Shown here one piece after another: positions 54,001 to 62,637 of a DNA stretch of 64,000 nt. The notes beneath the pieces are model-generated. The model was given only the letters and a program-made list of their open reading frames with translations, had not been told where the DNA came from and did no database searches. Source of the DNA: an uncultured Hellea sp. GTDB lineage: Bacteria > Pseudomonadota > Alphaproteobacteria > Caulobacterales > Maricaulaceae. Position 1 is the stretch's first letter, and every line of letters begins with the position of its first letter. The position numbers and the translations under genes are program-made. The stretch is taken from NCBI GenBank assembly GCA_938007935.1, contig CALLMD010000009.1, positions 111,857-175,856 on the forward strand. Direction: 5' to 3'.

Positions 54001-57000
54001 GTCCTGGCCGACCAAATCGTATCATCACCATCAAGACCCTGAAGCAAACTAAAGCCGCGTTCATCGCCATGTCCAAGCACCGTATTTGACCCATTTGATA
54101 AAGGCCCATTCCAAGCCCCGCCCGTAATGTACCACACGTCAATGGCCCCGACACCACCAATGTCAATCGCGTCCACGCCAACTAACTCACGATTAGCATC
54201 CGGACTATTAAAGGCCGTGGCTAAAAGCTGCCCATCAACTTGAACCTCAAGGTTAGCGCCAGCTCCAATAAATACATCGTCCCAAGTTAAACCTTCTTCA
54301 TAGCCGACCATAATCGTATCATGACCTTGATTGCCATATTCATAAATCGTGTCAGAGCCGCCGCTGAGTTCGACAAAATATATATCATTCCCCGCGCCGC
54401 CATAAAGTGTATCGTTACCAAGCCCCCCTTCAAGGACATTATCACCCGCTCCAAAACGGATAGTATCGTTGCCATCTGTTCCGACAACATGTTCAATATC
54501 TTTAAGGAAAACCCCACCTTCGGCAGGCACCACGCCATCTTGATATCCATAAGTGCGTGCATTATCAGTAATTGACAGACCTCCCCCCACATGATTGCCA
54601 AAGTCAGCCGTATCAAATCCTTCACCGCCATCTAATGTACCCCAGCCAACGGTGGCAATGAGATAATCATCTCCCGCCAACCCTTCAATGATATTGGTAA
54701 CATGATTGCCCTCCAACACATCCGCATAAGCAGATCCTGTTAGATTGAAAAATTGACCTATAAATACGTCACCACTTGCATCGCCCCCAAAGGCATGAGA
54801 ATTGCCATATAAGTTTATAGAAACATCCACACCGCCTAATGAATGCTCATACGAGACCGTATCAACGCTAAAGGCATCCCTACCGACAATATAACCAAAT
54901 AATGTGTCTGCTCCAGCCCCGCCTTCAAGAATATCATTACCTAAGGCACCAAATAAATGATCGTTACCTGCACCGCCGCGTAGAATATTATCTTCACTAT
55001 TGCCTGTTATCGCATCATTGTAAGCAGACCCTTCAATACCCTCTATGTCATAAAGATTATTGCCATACCCATCATGGCCCATCGCATGCGGGCTATAGGG
55101 AGCGTAAGTTTGCCAATCATCATTAGCAATAGAACTTTGAGTGCCCCGTTCAGCAAGCGTGAAAATAACAGCTCTGTCAAAGCGGGTATAGGAGACCATA
55201 TCGATTCCTGTATTACCAGCAATTCGGTCAAAACTATTGTCATCAAGGGCATAGAAAACATCGTCATCAGACCCTAGCTGGATGCTATCATACCCCCCGC
55301 CGCCATCATAAACCTTATCGTCTCCGCTACCCCCCGTAATCCAGTTATTATACTCATTACCGTAAATAACATCATCACCAGATTCTCCATGCGCGACATC
55401 ATAGCCGCGGCTGATAATCACATCATTGCCTGCCCCGCCATAGAGGTAATCGCGTACATTACTTGCACCAGACCCTCCATCGATCCAATCATCACCAGCC
55501 CCCCCATAAATCGTATTTGATAAAGAACTGCCTCTAATGATATCATTTCCGCCATAGGCGCGCTCATCAACATCTTGCGCCCCGTTAACGCCAAGCTGCC
55601 GAAAATTGTTTCGGTGTGATGTGCCGCCCGCATAACCAACCCCGCCATCTGCGCCGACAGAGCTAAAGAAATTCGTTGAGGTGGAGAGCTTCTCTTCATA
55701 ACTGAAATTAGCTATGCTATTTTTATTTTCATCAAAGTAGATTTCGAGATTACTCCCAATCCTGCGGAAGGCAATTTGGTCATAATCAAGCGGCTGATTG
55801 ACAATCCCTTTTAGGCTATCCACAAAGCCTTTCGCCCCACCGTAAAAATCACTCTCAGCCGATTTATTAAGTCCAAGCTCCGCTGCGCGCTGAAGCGTAA
55901 TAATCCAACCCGCCGCAAATTGTGATACCGAATTAAGCTGCCCCAAAATAGAACGTATACGCCCAGAATGCGCGTTATAAAAATCATTGCTCGGCCCCAT
56001 AATGAGGCCCGTCTGGTCCAGACGCTGCACATATTGGAAATGCTCAACATTGGCGTCATAAAACGCTTTATCGGAGGCAGATAAGCTCTCATAGGGCGCC
56101 GCAATCGCAGCGTCGATGATATCTTGATTACGTTTATATACCGCATAGTCTTCTGCAATTTTTAGATCGCTAGACAGGCCCAAAATCGTCTCAGCTGTAT
56201 TATTTTCAAGCACGCGTTTCATATAGAGATTACCGCCCGCGATTTTGATATCATCGATAGCATCAAGCGTGGCCAGGCTCACGGCCTCTTGGGCACTGTC
56301 TATATTTTGCTGAGATTGCCCCGGCAAATTAATCGTCAGCTGACTTCCGGTATGACCAAATGTTTGGCTTAGGCTCCCAGCGCTGATATTACGCGCATTG
56401 GGATCTCCGCCCTTAATGACATCAACAAAGCCGTTTAGAGTGGTCGTAGTTGCCTTGGCAATATCGGAGAGCAGATCAACATTTCCGCTATTTTGCGAGG
56501 TCACCCCACTCAGCATGTAAGTGCCATCCTGCAGGGAGATATTAGTCGTAGCCGAGGCCGAGGCGACTTTGGGTTTCTTCTTTTTACCAAATAAATTACC
56601 TAGAATAGCACCGGCGACAAAACCTATAAACGCTCCGACAACAGGCAAAACCGCGTTACCTAATTGTGCACCTAATGTCAGAGCTCCACCGGCAGTCGTA
56701 GCGCTAGAAGCAAATGTTCCGGCAATCAACGATCCGCCCAGAGAGCCTAGCGAACTAAGCACCTGCGCTGCCTGAGTCTGAGGATTCACAACTACGCGGC
56801 CAAGTGTAGAGCCCAAGATAGCCAACGGATTAGCTTCACCAAATCGCTCAACCAAACGCGCGGCAATCTCATCCGTGAGTTCGCCAATTGCACCTTCAAC
56901 AGCGCCATTCACAACACTATCGAGAAAGGAGGGCGTGGACGGGTCATTCACCGAGGCGTTTTCGGCGGTTAGGAAGGAGCTCACCGTCCCGATAGGCGCA

Positions 57001-58292
57001 GTTTGTAATTGGGAGAGGATATTTGCCGCTGAAAAAGATTGCTCTAAATCTGTCCCGAAAACGTCAATAAAGTCCCCATCATTACCTGAAGCCTGAGCCT
57101 GCGCATAATCAGTTGCAACCTGCCCAAAAATGGTGGAAATGGAGCTATTAGATGTAGAACCAGCATCAGCATGGCTTTGAACAAACTCTTCGATCGATGA
57201 ACCAAAGTTTGAAGCTAGATGCCCATAAAATTCTTGTCTTTGATTGCTATCCCCCGAGCCAATTTCTTCAAATAAATTGTTCAGGAATAGCCTACCTTCC
57301 TCTGTCTGCAAACCAGGAGGTTGAGGTGCAAAGTTTATCCCATCTATGGTCTCTTGCTTTATAGTTGGGAATCTACCCCAAAGACGTAACCCTCCCGGAA
57401 AGTCACTAAAAAAGCCAGCTCGCAACAAGGCACGAGTGTCAAAATAATTTCCTCGTGCAAAAAGGGCTGAAACAAATTTATCAACACCGATATCACCATT
57501 TATAACAGCATCGAATTGCCTTTCAAATTGACCAGTAACATTATCTTCCTGAAACCATCCAACAGGACCAGGAGTTTCAGTAAATAAAGCTCTTCCTTGA
57601 TCAGAAAAGGGAGAGGCAAAACGATCTGGAACTCCAACCTCTACAGAATTCGCGAAATTCGTACCATAAGCTGCATCATGATCAACTAAGTATTGATAAA
57701 CATCTGTTCTTACATACAATTTTCCATCCAAGCCTAGTGAAGCAGCAGCATAGATATCTGTGGGAGCAAAGTTATCAAAAAAAGTATTTCCAACGAAATT
57801 TGAATATGTAGAAGCGAACGCTTCCGCTAAACGAACCGCTCTGTTAGCATTTTCATCATAACCAAAGTTTAATGATGTGTTTCCGATATGATGCCCAACT
57901 TCATGTAGTATTGTATCCATTAAAAAACGAGGGCTTCCAAAGAGTTCCCCTTCTTCGTTTATTGATAGCGTATAAACTGTACCAATTTCTCTCAGATCTA
58001 AATGGATTGTATTGGTATTTCGATTATAAGAACTGCCAGGGTCTGTTAGACTATTATTTTCTTGAAACTTGAATGATCCTACTTGCTCTAAAGACCAAAC
58101 AAAAAAATCTATTTTTAGTAGTGTATCAAGATTACTATTGACAATATTTTTAAATTCCGGGCTGGAGCCATCTGAGAATAGAATTTGGGCCCGGACAGCG
58201 GCAGCTCTAGCTGGTAAGTCGTCAGGTGAAATATATCCAGGTCTATCTCTTCTGAGGGCTAAATATCTGGATCCGGTACGATTACCAGTCAT
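51036..58292 (-). CDS. Giant RTX protein with HEVGH metallopeptidase-like domain, Calx-beta and EF-hand-type repeats
   Basis: The 2418-aa protein is the type I secretion substrate of this cluster. Residues ~100-170 carry ILHEVGHHIGN (H130, E131, H134) with a Glu 23 residues later (LAEAFAS), a zincin/gluzincin-like pattern. Residues ~510-570 are a Gly/Ala-rich hydrophobic stretch ending in KKKKPK, pore-like. From ~915 to ~1450 there are several blocks of GGxGxDxLx calcium-binding repeats (for example GGAGNDHLFGALGNDILEGG). Two Calx-beta domains follow at ~1590-1695 and ~1705-1805. Two Asp-rich EF-hand/dockerin-like units (DLDGDGLEL, ALDRNGDGKI) are at ~1830-1955 and ~2055-2165. No N-terminal signal peptide is seen, as expected. 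With the HlyC-like enzyme nearby it is a candidate toxin, though adhesin or protease roles are possible. Confidence 0.92.
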   Translation of the reverse strand: MTGNRTGSRYLALRRDRPGYISPDDLPARAAAVRAQILFSDGSSPEFKNIVNSNLDTLLKIDFFVWSLEQVGSFKFQENNSLTDPGSSYNRNTNTIHLDLREIGTVYTLSINEEGELFGSPRFLMDTILHEVGHHIGNTSLNFGYDENANRAVRLAEAFASTYSNFVGNTFFDNFAPTDIYAAASLGLDGKLYVRTDVYQYLVDHDAAYGTNFANSVEVGVPDRFASPFSDQGRALFTETPGPVGWFQEDNVTGQFERQFDAVINGDIGVDKFVSALFARGNYFDTRALLRAGFFSDFPGGLRLWGRFPTIKQETIDGINFAPQPPGLQTEEGRLFLNNLFEEIGSGDSNQRQEFYGHLASNFGSSIEEFVQSHADAGSTSNSSISTIFGQVATDYAQAQASGNDGDFIDVFGTDLEQSFSAANILSQLQTAPIGTVSSFLTAENASVNDPSTPSFLDSVVNGAVEGAIGELTDEIAARLVERFGEANPLAILGSTLGRVVVNPQTQAAQVLSSLGSLGGSLIAGTFASSATTAGGALTLGAQLGNAVLPVVGAFIGFVAGAILGNLFGKKKKPKVASASATTNISLQDGTYMLSGVTSQNSGNVDLLSDIAKATTTTLNGFVDVIKGGDPNARNISAGSLSQTFGHTGSQLTINLPGQSQQNIDSAQEAVSLATLDAIDDIKIAGGNLYMKRVLENNTAETILGLSSDLKIAEDYAVYKRNQDIIDAAIAAPYESLSASDKAFYDANVEHFQYVQRLDQTGLIMGPSNDFYNAHSGRIRSILGQLNSVSQFAAGWIITLQRAAELGLNKSAESDFYGGAKGFVDSLKGIVNQPLDYDQIAFRRIGSNLEIYFDENKNSIANFSYEEKLSTSTNFFSSVGADGGVGYAGGTSHRNNFRQLGVNGAQDVDERAYGGNDIIRGSSLSNTIYGGAGDDWIDGGSGASNVRDYLYGGAGNDVIISRGYDVAHGESGDDVIYGNEYNNWITGGSGDDKVYDGGGGYDSIQLGSDDDVFYALDDNSFDRIAGNTGIDMVSYTRFDRAVIFTLAERGTQSSIANDDWQTYAPYSPHAMGHDGYGNNLYDIEGIEGSAYNDAITGNSEDNILRGGAGNDHLFGALGNDILEGGAGADTLFGYIVGRDAFSVDTVSYEHSLGGVDVSINLYGNSHAFGGDASGDVFIGQFFNLTGSAYADVLEGNHVTNIIEGLAGDDYLIATVGWGTLDGGEGFDTADFGNHVGGGLSITDNARTYGYQDGVVPAEGGVFLKDIEHVVGTDGNDTIRFGAGDNVLEGGLGNDTLYGGAGNDIYFVELSGGSDTIYEYGNQGHDTIMVGYEEGLTWDDVFIGAGANLEVQVDGQLLATAFNSPDANRELVGVDAIDIGGVGAIDVWYITGGAWNGPLSNGSNTVLGHGDERGFSLLQGLDGDDTIWSARTSDGTKTYETNANILHGGRGNDTIYASVGDDQYIFDRGSGRDTVRDTGGIDHIQFGPGVRANELVFEVLGNDLYIGIAPAGTEDTSDLNASQMQEYIKVVGAYREGGFRDTNYGEMVYVPGGYTGNLLEYITVENVNIDLRTLDIWPEETYGYEPPAPASGNFSVMDTSVDEGGILRFTVAREGANTKAVTINYNTDDGTADSTDYTGLNASITFDAGQSTKVIEVETTHDTTVEAHETVYLNISTNDAGVTDGRAAGTITNNDEHSTTDNPSSGAFSIADQEENEGGVITFTISRENPTTEAVSINYWTENGNTNAYDYTAVTGVLDFAAGVNSLTVTVQTTDDGAVEGDEFFTLNISGNASFTRSSAIGSILNNDTSPPPPPSTDPYNPFVDPSPNIPPIAFDLDGDGLELTSIDESRIVVKGSDKSLTRVGWLGSDDGFLALDRNGDGKIESLSEISFAQDIEGATSDLEGLKAYDTNDDGVFDARDERWGEFRIWRDLDQNGRGSKKELQTLEEAGITSIDLNRYSTGNDISNYADSVIVNNVNYTTSDGDIRTAYDVALATTVIQEGRESSVATIGQDEDVLNGRLGRISTRRLEKLLADQDNSHNISTVTPIVLDLNSDGDLDLTHLYSSGVEIDVNDDGELDRMGWVGASDGFLALDRNGDGLITAVSEISFVEDLAGAKTDLEGLAAFDSNGDGVLDASDARFSEFRVWQDSNQDGVSQLDEIKTLEEAGLTSVNLSAHIGRQTSNEEEYLDNVVFGQTVITWSDGREGIAGDVGLRVEYQGVFAEGAEGDQFLTGFVGLESVHVNSAAKFEKIALDSDWGRIAGHRSPLMAMLYEAEEQQAELDALGSDLGMTQDELLAEFEANDSEDGEVESSGFDVEQVEQNSSIKDDGLGYIKTGEDLRVALGAVASVVTETTEAANIYERPIAASLDQFNQAMAGFGRTGGFEGVRSFVDTDGVLRDIFGAAARHSDRKSPLLTG

Positions 58293-59595
58293 GAGGTTTC
58301 TCCAAATTCTGTTTTAAACAAATATGATAATTAGAAAAATCAGAAAGAACATTTTGGTTGATCTGCATTTCATTAAAATAAAATCTATCCAAATAAGAAA
58401 TACGGTTCTTTTCTACAAGGTCAGAAATAAATGTCTCAGGAATTCCAGGGAAACCGAGTGATCGTTGTAAACATTCTGTGATTTTCATTTTCAAAGAAGG
58501 AAGTGTATTCATTTTTGATATGAAACATATAACTTTATTAACAACCTTATCTTCTGTGAACATGAAGCCCGAAACATTATTCGGCTGTGGGAATCTACCT
58601 CCAACGATACTTGTCGGAAGTCCTTTATCCATAGAATTGATATAGCTACTCTGATCGATAATACCCTGAGAAAACTTTTCTCTCGTATTAATAGGTTTGT
58701 TATTAATACCAAAATATACAATATTTTTATCCGGCATAGGCAGTGAAAAATAATATTTTCCATCATGACCCCTATCAATGACATCACCTATATTAAACAA
58801 ATCGGGATTGATATCGGAACTATCTTCCGAAACACTGAAAATATATATTCCAGACTCTAAATTTCGATAATAATTCCATAGAATGTCATTTGCATCGTTA
58901 AAGCTCTTTGCTCTCGAAAAGAGTTTTAATAACCTGTTCATTTCGAATTGACGGATATCTGCCTTCCAATTTAAAGGAGCAGATATTTCTTCAAAAAGGA
59001 ACTCTAAACCTGAACTGTCGATACTTTCTGAAATGAAAAGCGAAGGTTTATGAGCCCATTGGAAATTTGATTTGGTATCACATAATGGTCTTTCAGATTG
59101 GATATTTATTCTCTTTGCGACATCACCAAGCAGTTTAGTCAACTCAAACAATATGCTTGATATCTCTGGTTGAGTAATCGTGCCCTTTTTAGAAATATCA
59201 TCCGTTAAAAATATGCCATTGTCATAACTGACTGATCGAAGAAATTCTGAATTCACAAAAAATGTGTCACATTCATGTTGATTTACAGTTCGATAAAAAT
59301 TAATTACATCTATCGCTTTGGAAAAAGTACGATGATTATCTTCAGACTCAGAAGCCAAGCTTTTCAGTTTTTCAGTAATAGAAAATTGAGAAAGGCGAGT
59401 GATAGAATCTTCACCGCCAATAAAACATTGGTGATTCGACCTTTTTACGAAAGCTTCTTCGCTGCAAGATACCAGTACAAGCATCAAAATGCTGCCCAAA
59501 ATAAAATGAAATATTCGCGATGCCTCGGATTTATTTCGGAATATTTTTACCCAAAGTAGATTACACTCCCAATATATACTTTTAGGTCTTAGCAA
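58282..59595 (-). CDS. Lipoprotein coupled to the RTX gene, possible DUF2927-like C-terminus
   Basis: The 437-aa precursor has a hydrophobic signal (FHFILGSILMLVLVSC) with a lipobox-like VLVSCSEE, Cys at about residue 44; the true start may be downstream of the listed one. The body is AT-rich in codon use and has few recognisable motifs. Its end, ITECLQRSLGFPGIPETF...LDRFYFNEMQINQNVLSDF, weakly recalls DUF2927 proteins, in which ECL/ALG and LTxxD segments recur. The gene overlaps the RTX start by 11 nt, so the two are translationally coupled. A role as surface partner, inhibitor or immunity-like protein for the RTX product is inference. Confidence 0.7.
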   Translation of the reverse strand: MLRPKSIYWECNLLWVKIFRNKSEASRIFHFILGSILMLVLVSCSEEAFVKRSNHQCFIGGEDSITRLSQFSITEKLKSLASESEDNHRTFSKAIDVINFYRTVNQHECDTFFVNSEFLRSVSYDNGIFLTDDISKKGTITQPEISSILFELTKLLGDVAKRINIQSERPLCDTKSNFQWAHKPSLFISESIDSSGLEFLFEEISAPLNWKADIRQFEMNRLLKLFSRAKSFNDANDILWNYYRNLESGIYIFSVSEDSSDINPDLFNIGDVIDRGHDGKYYFSLPMPDKNIVYFGINNKPINTREKFSQGIIDQSSYINSMDKGLPTSIVGGRFPQPNNVSGFMFTEDKVVNKVICFISKMNTLPSLKMKITECLQRSLGFPGIPETFISDLVEKNRISYLDRFYFNEMQINQNVLSDFSNYHICLKQNLEKPHDW

Positions 59596-59793
59596 TGATT
59601 ATCACCCCAATTCCAGCACCGATTTTCACCCTCTACGGCATATGTGGTTCAAATCGCATTAAGTTATAGTTCATGCTTAAGTCGCATGATTTTCGGAGTC
59701 AATAGACAGCGTTAAAATTGCAATGAGTCTCGGCCTGTTAAAGAGGTTTAGCCTGAAATCTTATATTCTGAAATTACTGCTAAAACTGTTCTA

Positions 59794-61209
59794 TTATTTT
59801 CCTCTAGGCCCGCGTTTGACCCGCTTATACGGTGAGACGATTTTGATCCCAAAGCCCAAATCCTGTTCCCAGATTTTGCGTTTGGGCTTGAGTGTTATAT
59901 CTGGCTGCAAACGTCTACAGCGCTCAAAGGCTCCGACTTCTAAATCCCCGATTTGGCCTTTGACGAGATAGGCAGCCAGCACCGCATCGTAACGGCTGGC
60001 GGTATAGGAAAGCTCGGCCTCCAGCAATTCTTGCTGTGCGTCCAGGATATCGAGATTGGGCCGAAAGCCCGCTTCGACCTCTTTACGCACGGCGGTGACG
60101 GCGCGGCGCGCCACGTCGGCAAGGTTTTTGTTTATCGTTACAAGGTTATTATTCGTTTCATATTGCGTCCACGCTGTTGAGATGGCTTCTCGTGTGCGCT
60201 GGATGGACAGATTACGGTCATAAAAGGTTCTATTGCGCGCATAGAGGCTACGTTTTTCCGCCGCCCGGCCGCGTCCGCCGTCAAAGAGCGGGACACTCAT
60301 ACGCAAACGCAGGCTGGCTTCATCACGATCAAAGCCGTTAAAGACTGTATCGCGCTGCATGCTCGCTTGACCAATTAATCGCAGTTCAGGATCAAATGTT
60401 TTTTGGATGCCGCGGACATTTGACGTGGCGACATCTATAAGGGCCTGCGCCGCGCGAATGTCCGGATTAACCTGATCGGCTTTGATTATGGCGTCATTTA
60501 GCGAGTTTGGCATGATGGGTAGTCTTGGAAATTCCAGCTCGCCTGTTTGGGCCGTGCCTGTGGCTTCGATAAAATTTGCCTCTTCGCGGCGGATATCTTG
60601 CCAGGCATTCATAATCTCGGCTTGGCCGCGCTCAATCCGCGCGACGGCTTGGAGCACATCGGTTTGCGTTCCTGCGCCTAAGGCATAGCGGCGTTCGGCC
60701 TCGTTTTTGCGTGTCTCTAGTGCCTGGATATTTTTTTGCCTCACGCCTAAAACGTCAATGGCCCGAGATAAGTTTATATAAGCCTCTATGGCTGTTAGCT
60801 GTACATCGAGAATTTGGCGGATGGACCTGTATTTCTGGGCTCTGACTTCGCTTTTGGCCCCTTTTATCGCGGCGCGGGCCCGCCCGCCAAGATAAAGCGG
60901 TTGATCGAGTGTGAGCTGTCCGCTTAGAGGCCGCCCATTGTCAAGTGATGTATCATCAGGGTCAAAATCATCCGTCAGCCCCGCTTCAGCTGTGCCGTCC
61001 AGACGCGGGAAAATCGAGCTTCTGGTTTCTTTGACGCGCTGCTCCGCCTCCATGACTAACAGCCGAGCTGTCGAGACCTCTGGATGTAGGTTACAGGCGC
61101 GGTTAACGGCGTCATGTAATGTCTCAGCTGAGATTGAAGGCGCCAGGCATAAAGCCGCCATACAGGCTGTGAAGCTAAAAGGCCTTAAACGAAAAGATTG
61201 CATTTTCAT
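59794..61209 (-). CDS. TolC-family outer-membrane efflux/secretion channel
   Basis: The 471-aa precursor starts at the ATG at 61209, 2 nt after the upstream TAA, with a signal peptide ending LAPSISAETLHDAV. Two repeats of the outer-membrane efflux protein domain are visible: ACNLHPEVSTARLLVMEAEQRVKETRSSIFPRLD in the first half and VNPDIRAAQALIDVATSNVRGI in the second. Conserved pieces include SLRLRMSVPLFDGGRGRAAEK and ILDAQQELLEAELSYTASRYD, typical of type I secretion TolC. It completes the RTX export machine. The 198 nt after it could hold a second promoter for the downstream RTX genes. Confidence 0.94.
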   Translation of the reverse strand: MKMQSFRLRPFSFTACMAALCLAPSISAETLHDAVNRACNLHPEVSTARLLVMEAEQRVKETRSSIFPRLDGTAEAGLTDDFDPDDTSLDNGRPLSGQLTLDQPLYLGGRARAAIKGAKSEVRAQKYRSIRQILDVQLTAIEAYINLSRAIDVLGVRQKNIQALETRKNEAERRYALGAGTQTDVLQAVARIERGQAEIMNAWQDIRREEANFIEATGTAQTGELEFPRLPIMPNSLNDAIIKADQVNPDIRAAQALIDVATSNVRGIQKTFDPELRLIGQASMQRDTVFNGFDRDEASLRLRMSVPLFDGGRGRAAEKRSLYARNRTFYDRNLSIQRTREAISTAWTQYETNNNLVTINKNLADVARRAVTAVRKEVEAGFRPNLDILDAQQELLEAELSYTASRYDAVLAAYLVKGQIGDLEVGAFERCRRLQPDITLKPKRKIWEQDLGFGIKIVSPYKRVKRGPRGK

Positions 61210-61211
61210 GC

Positions 61212-61970
61212 TTAGAACGTTGATGACAGGCCGAAGGTAAACCATGTGCTTTGATCTGTGGGGTCGGAGAGTGTATCTGGGTCTGATAAATCAAAATTCG
61301 TATCTAAGAATGTGTCTGCACTGCTCGCACCGTAGCTCGCCCCAGCGTATATAGCTGCCTTGTCTGTCACATCCAGATAAAGCGTGGTTGATAATTTACC
61401 ATAAGCATAGTCCAGACTTGACTGACCGCTGGCCTCAACACCGCCAACATTCGCAGAGACCTCTAGGGAGAAGGGATCAATATTTAAAATGGTTTGACTT
61501 AACGTTGCCTCCAAGGTGACAGTTTCCAGATGAATATCATAAAAGGCTGAAAGATTAGGTGCTAGGAACATATCAAAATCAAGGGACCCAAAGAGTTCAA
61601 CCGTCCCAGCCTCTGCTGCGCCCACATCAAAAACACCGCCGCTTTGGGGAAAGTGATAAAGCGTTGCCCCGACTTCTCCGGCGCCGATATCACCTAGCTC
61701 CCAGCCATATCCGATATAAAAATCTATCTCATCAGCAAAGGCTTCACTCTCACCACCAATGGCAAATGATGACCATACACCAAGGGTCCAAGGACCATAA
61801 TTAGCCTCTACAGCGGGCTGAATAGCTTCCCCCGCAAGCGTGACTCCTCTGAACACATATTCAGAAACATAATCTGCAGTTATTGTAATGCTCGCATCAT
61901 CTGCGGTGGCAGATCCCGACTGGCTGAATAAAGCAAGACCCGATAAGAGTGCCAAATATCGATAAATCAT
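61212..61970 (-). CDS. TorF-family putative porin
   Basis: The 252-aa precursor has a signal peptide ending GSATADDASIT, followed by a beta-barrel pattern. The family-typical start ITADYVSEYVFRGVTLAGEAIQPAVEANYGPWTLGVWSSF matches TIGR02001 (Gcw_chp/TorF). The protein ends ...FTFGLSSTF with a C-terminal Phe. GGGGATG precedes the ATG. It is 2 nt from tolC and probably the first gene of the transcript. Its link to type I secretion is unknown. Confidence 0.88.
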   Translation of the reverse strand: MIYRYLALLSGLALFSQSGSATADDASITITADYVSEYVFRGVTLAGEAIQPAVEANYGPWTLGVWSSFAIGGESEAFADEIDFYIGYGWELGDIGAGEVGATLYHFPQSGGVFDVGAAEAGTVELFGSLDFDMFLAPNLSAFYDIHLETVTLEATLSQTILNIDPFSLEVSANVGGVEASGQSSLDYAYGKLSTTLYLDVTDKAAIYAGASYGASSADTFLDTNFDLSDPDTLSDPTDQSTWFTFGLSSTF

Positions 61971-62388
61971 ATCATCCCCAAAATTGATTAAACAACTCAG
62001 GCGTGAATACTATCTAAAGTGTCAATAAAGCGTTTACTATAAATTTTAATAATATCATCAAATACGTCATAATAATTTTAAAAAAAAGAATTAAGTCCTT
62101 ATTCGGTAGTGCGCAGTACAACCCAGCATCTCACCCTCGTTACTTTAGACTTGATGGTTCCGACGTAACGGTCCCCCAATAGAAATTGAACAAAATAAAT
62201 TCAGAGTAAATTATAAGTTAGATATTTTATAGGAGTATATTTTATTATCACACCTTATGCCAGAACTCTGGCGAGGTAAGTTATTGAAATATATCAATAA
62301 TTTGGGGTTTTGATAGGTTGGCACCATTTGGCACCAATGAAAAAATGCAAGAATATCAGTGACTTAAACTTTTATGATTGCCACTAAT
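61971..62388. other. AT-rich intergenic region with a 10-bp tandem repeat
   Basis: About 420 nt separate the TorF-like gene from the ribbon-helix-helix gene. No gene is supportable. TTGGCACCAT and TTGGCACCAA stand in tandem at 62318-62337. The stretch 62110-62190 contains GC-richer fragments that look like remains of mobile DNA, but I cannot identify them. Confidence 0.5.
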
Positions 62389-62637
62389 CTATTCGTCTTC
62401 AGATTCGGTTTCTTTTTCAAAATGGTGCTCAAAAGCGAGTAGAGCCATGTTAATAGCGGCCCATTTTTCAATTCCATAATCCTTACAAATTCTATCTATT
62501 CTATCAATCGCTGTGACTGGCATTCTTATACTGATTTGTGCTCGTGGATATCCTCGGGGATAGAAATGGGGGACCTCGCCGCCAATATTTGGAACGTTTT
62601 TAAACTGGTAAGTTCTCTTCTTTTTTTTCGTATTCAT
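62389..62637 (-). CDS. Ribbon-helix-helix-like small protein
   Basis: The 82-aa protein starts MNTKKKKRTYQFKNVPNIGG and contains a ribbon-helix-helix-like core, RAQISIRMPVTAIDRIDRICKDYGIEKWAAINMALLAFEHHF (given in parts: RAQISIRMP as the strand, then two helices). It ends in an acidic tail. Such proteins are often DNA-binding antitoxins or plasmid/phage regulators. No toxin is adjacent. It overlaps the stop of the upstream secreted-protein gene by 4 nt (ATGA). Confidence 0.7.
   Translation of the reverse strand: MNTKKKKRTYQFKNVPNIGGEVPHFYPRGYPRAQISIRMPVTAIDRIDRICKDYGIEKWAAINMALLAFEHHFEKETESEDE

Noticed and set aside
54900..55560. DNA-level repeat array or CRISPR in the RTX region
   Set aside because: The repetitiveness comes from coding of GGxGxDxLx repeats; spacing and sequence vary and there are no identical direct repeats with spacers. 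No CRISPR was seen anywhere in the window.
62318..62337. Sigma-54 promoter (TGGCAC-N5-TTGC) at the tandem repeat
   Set aside because: TGGCAC is present but the TTGC half at the right distance is missing, and no gene start lies downstream in the right orientation.
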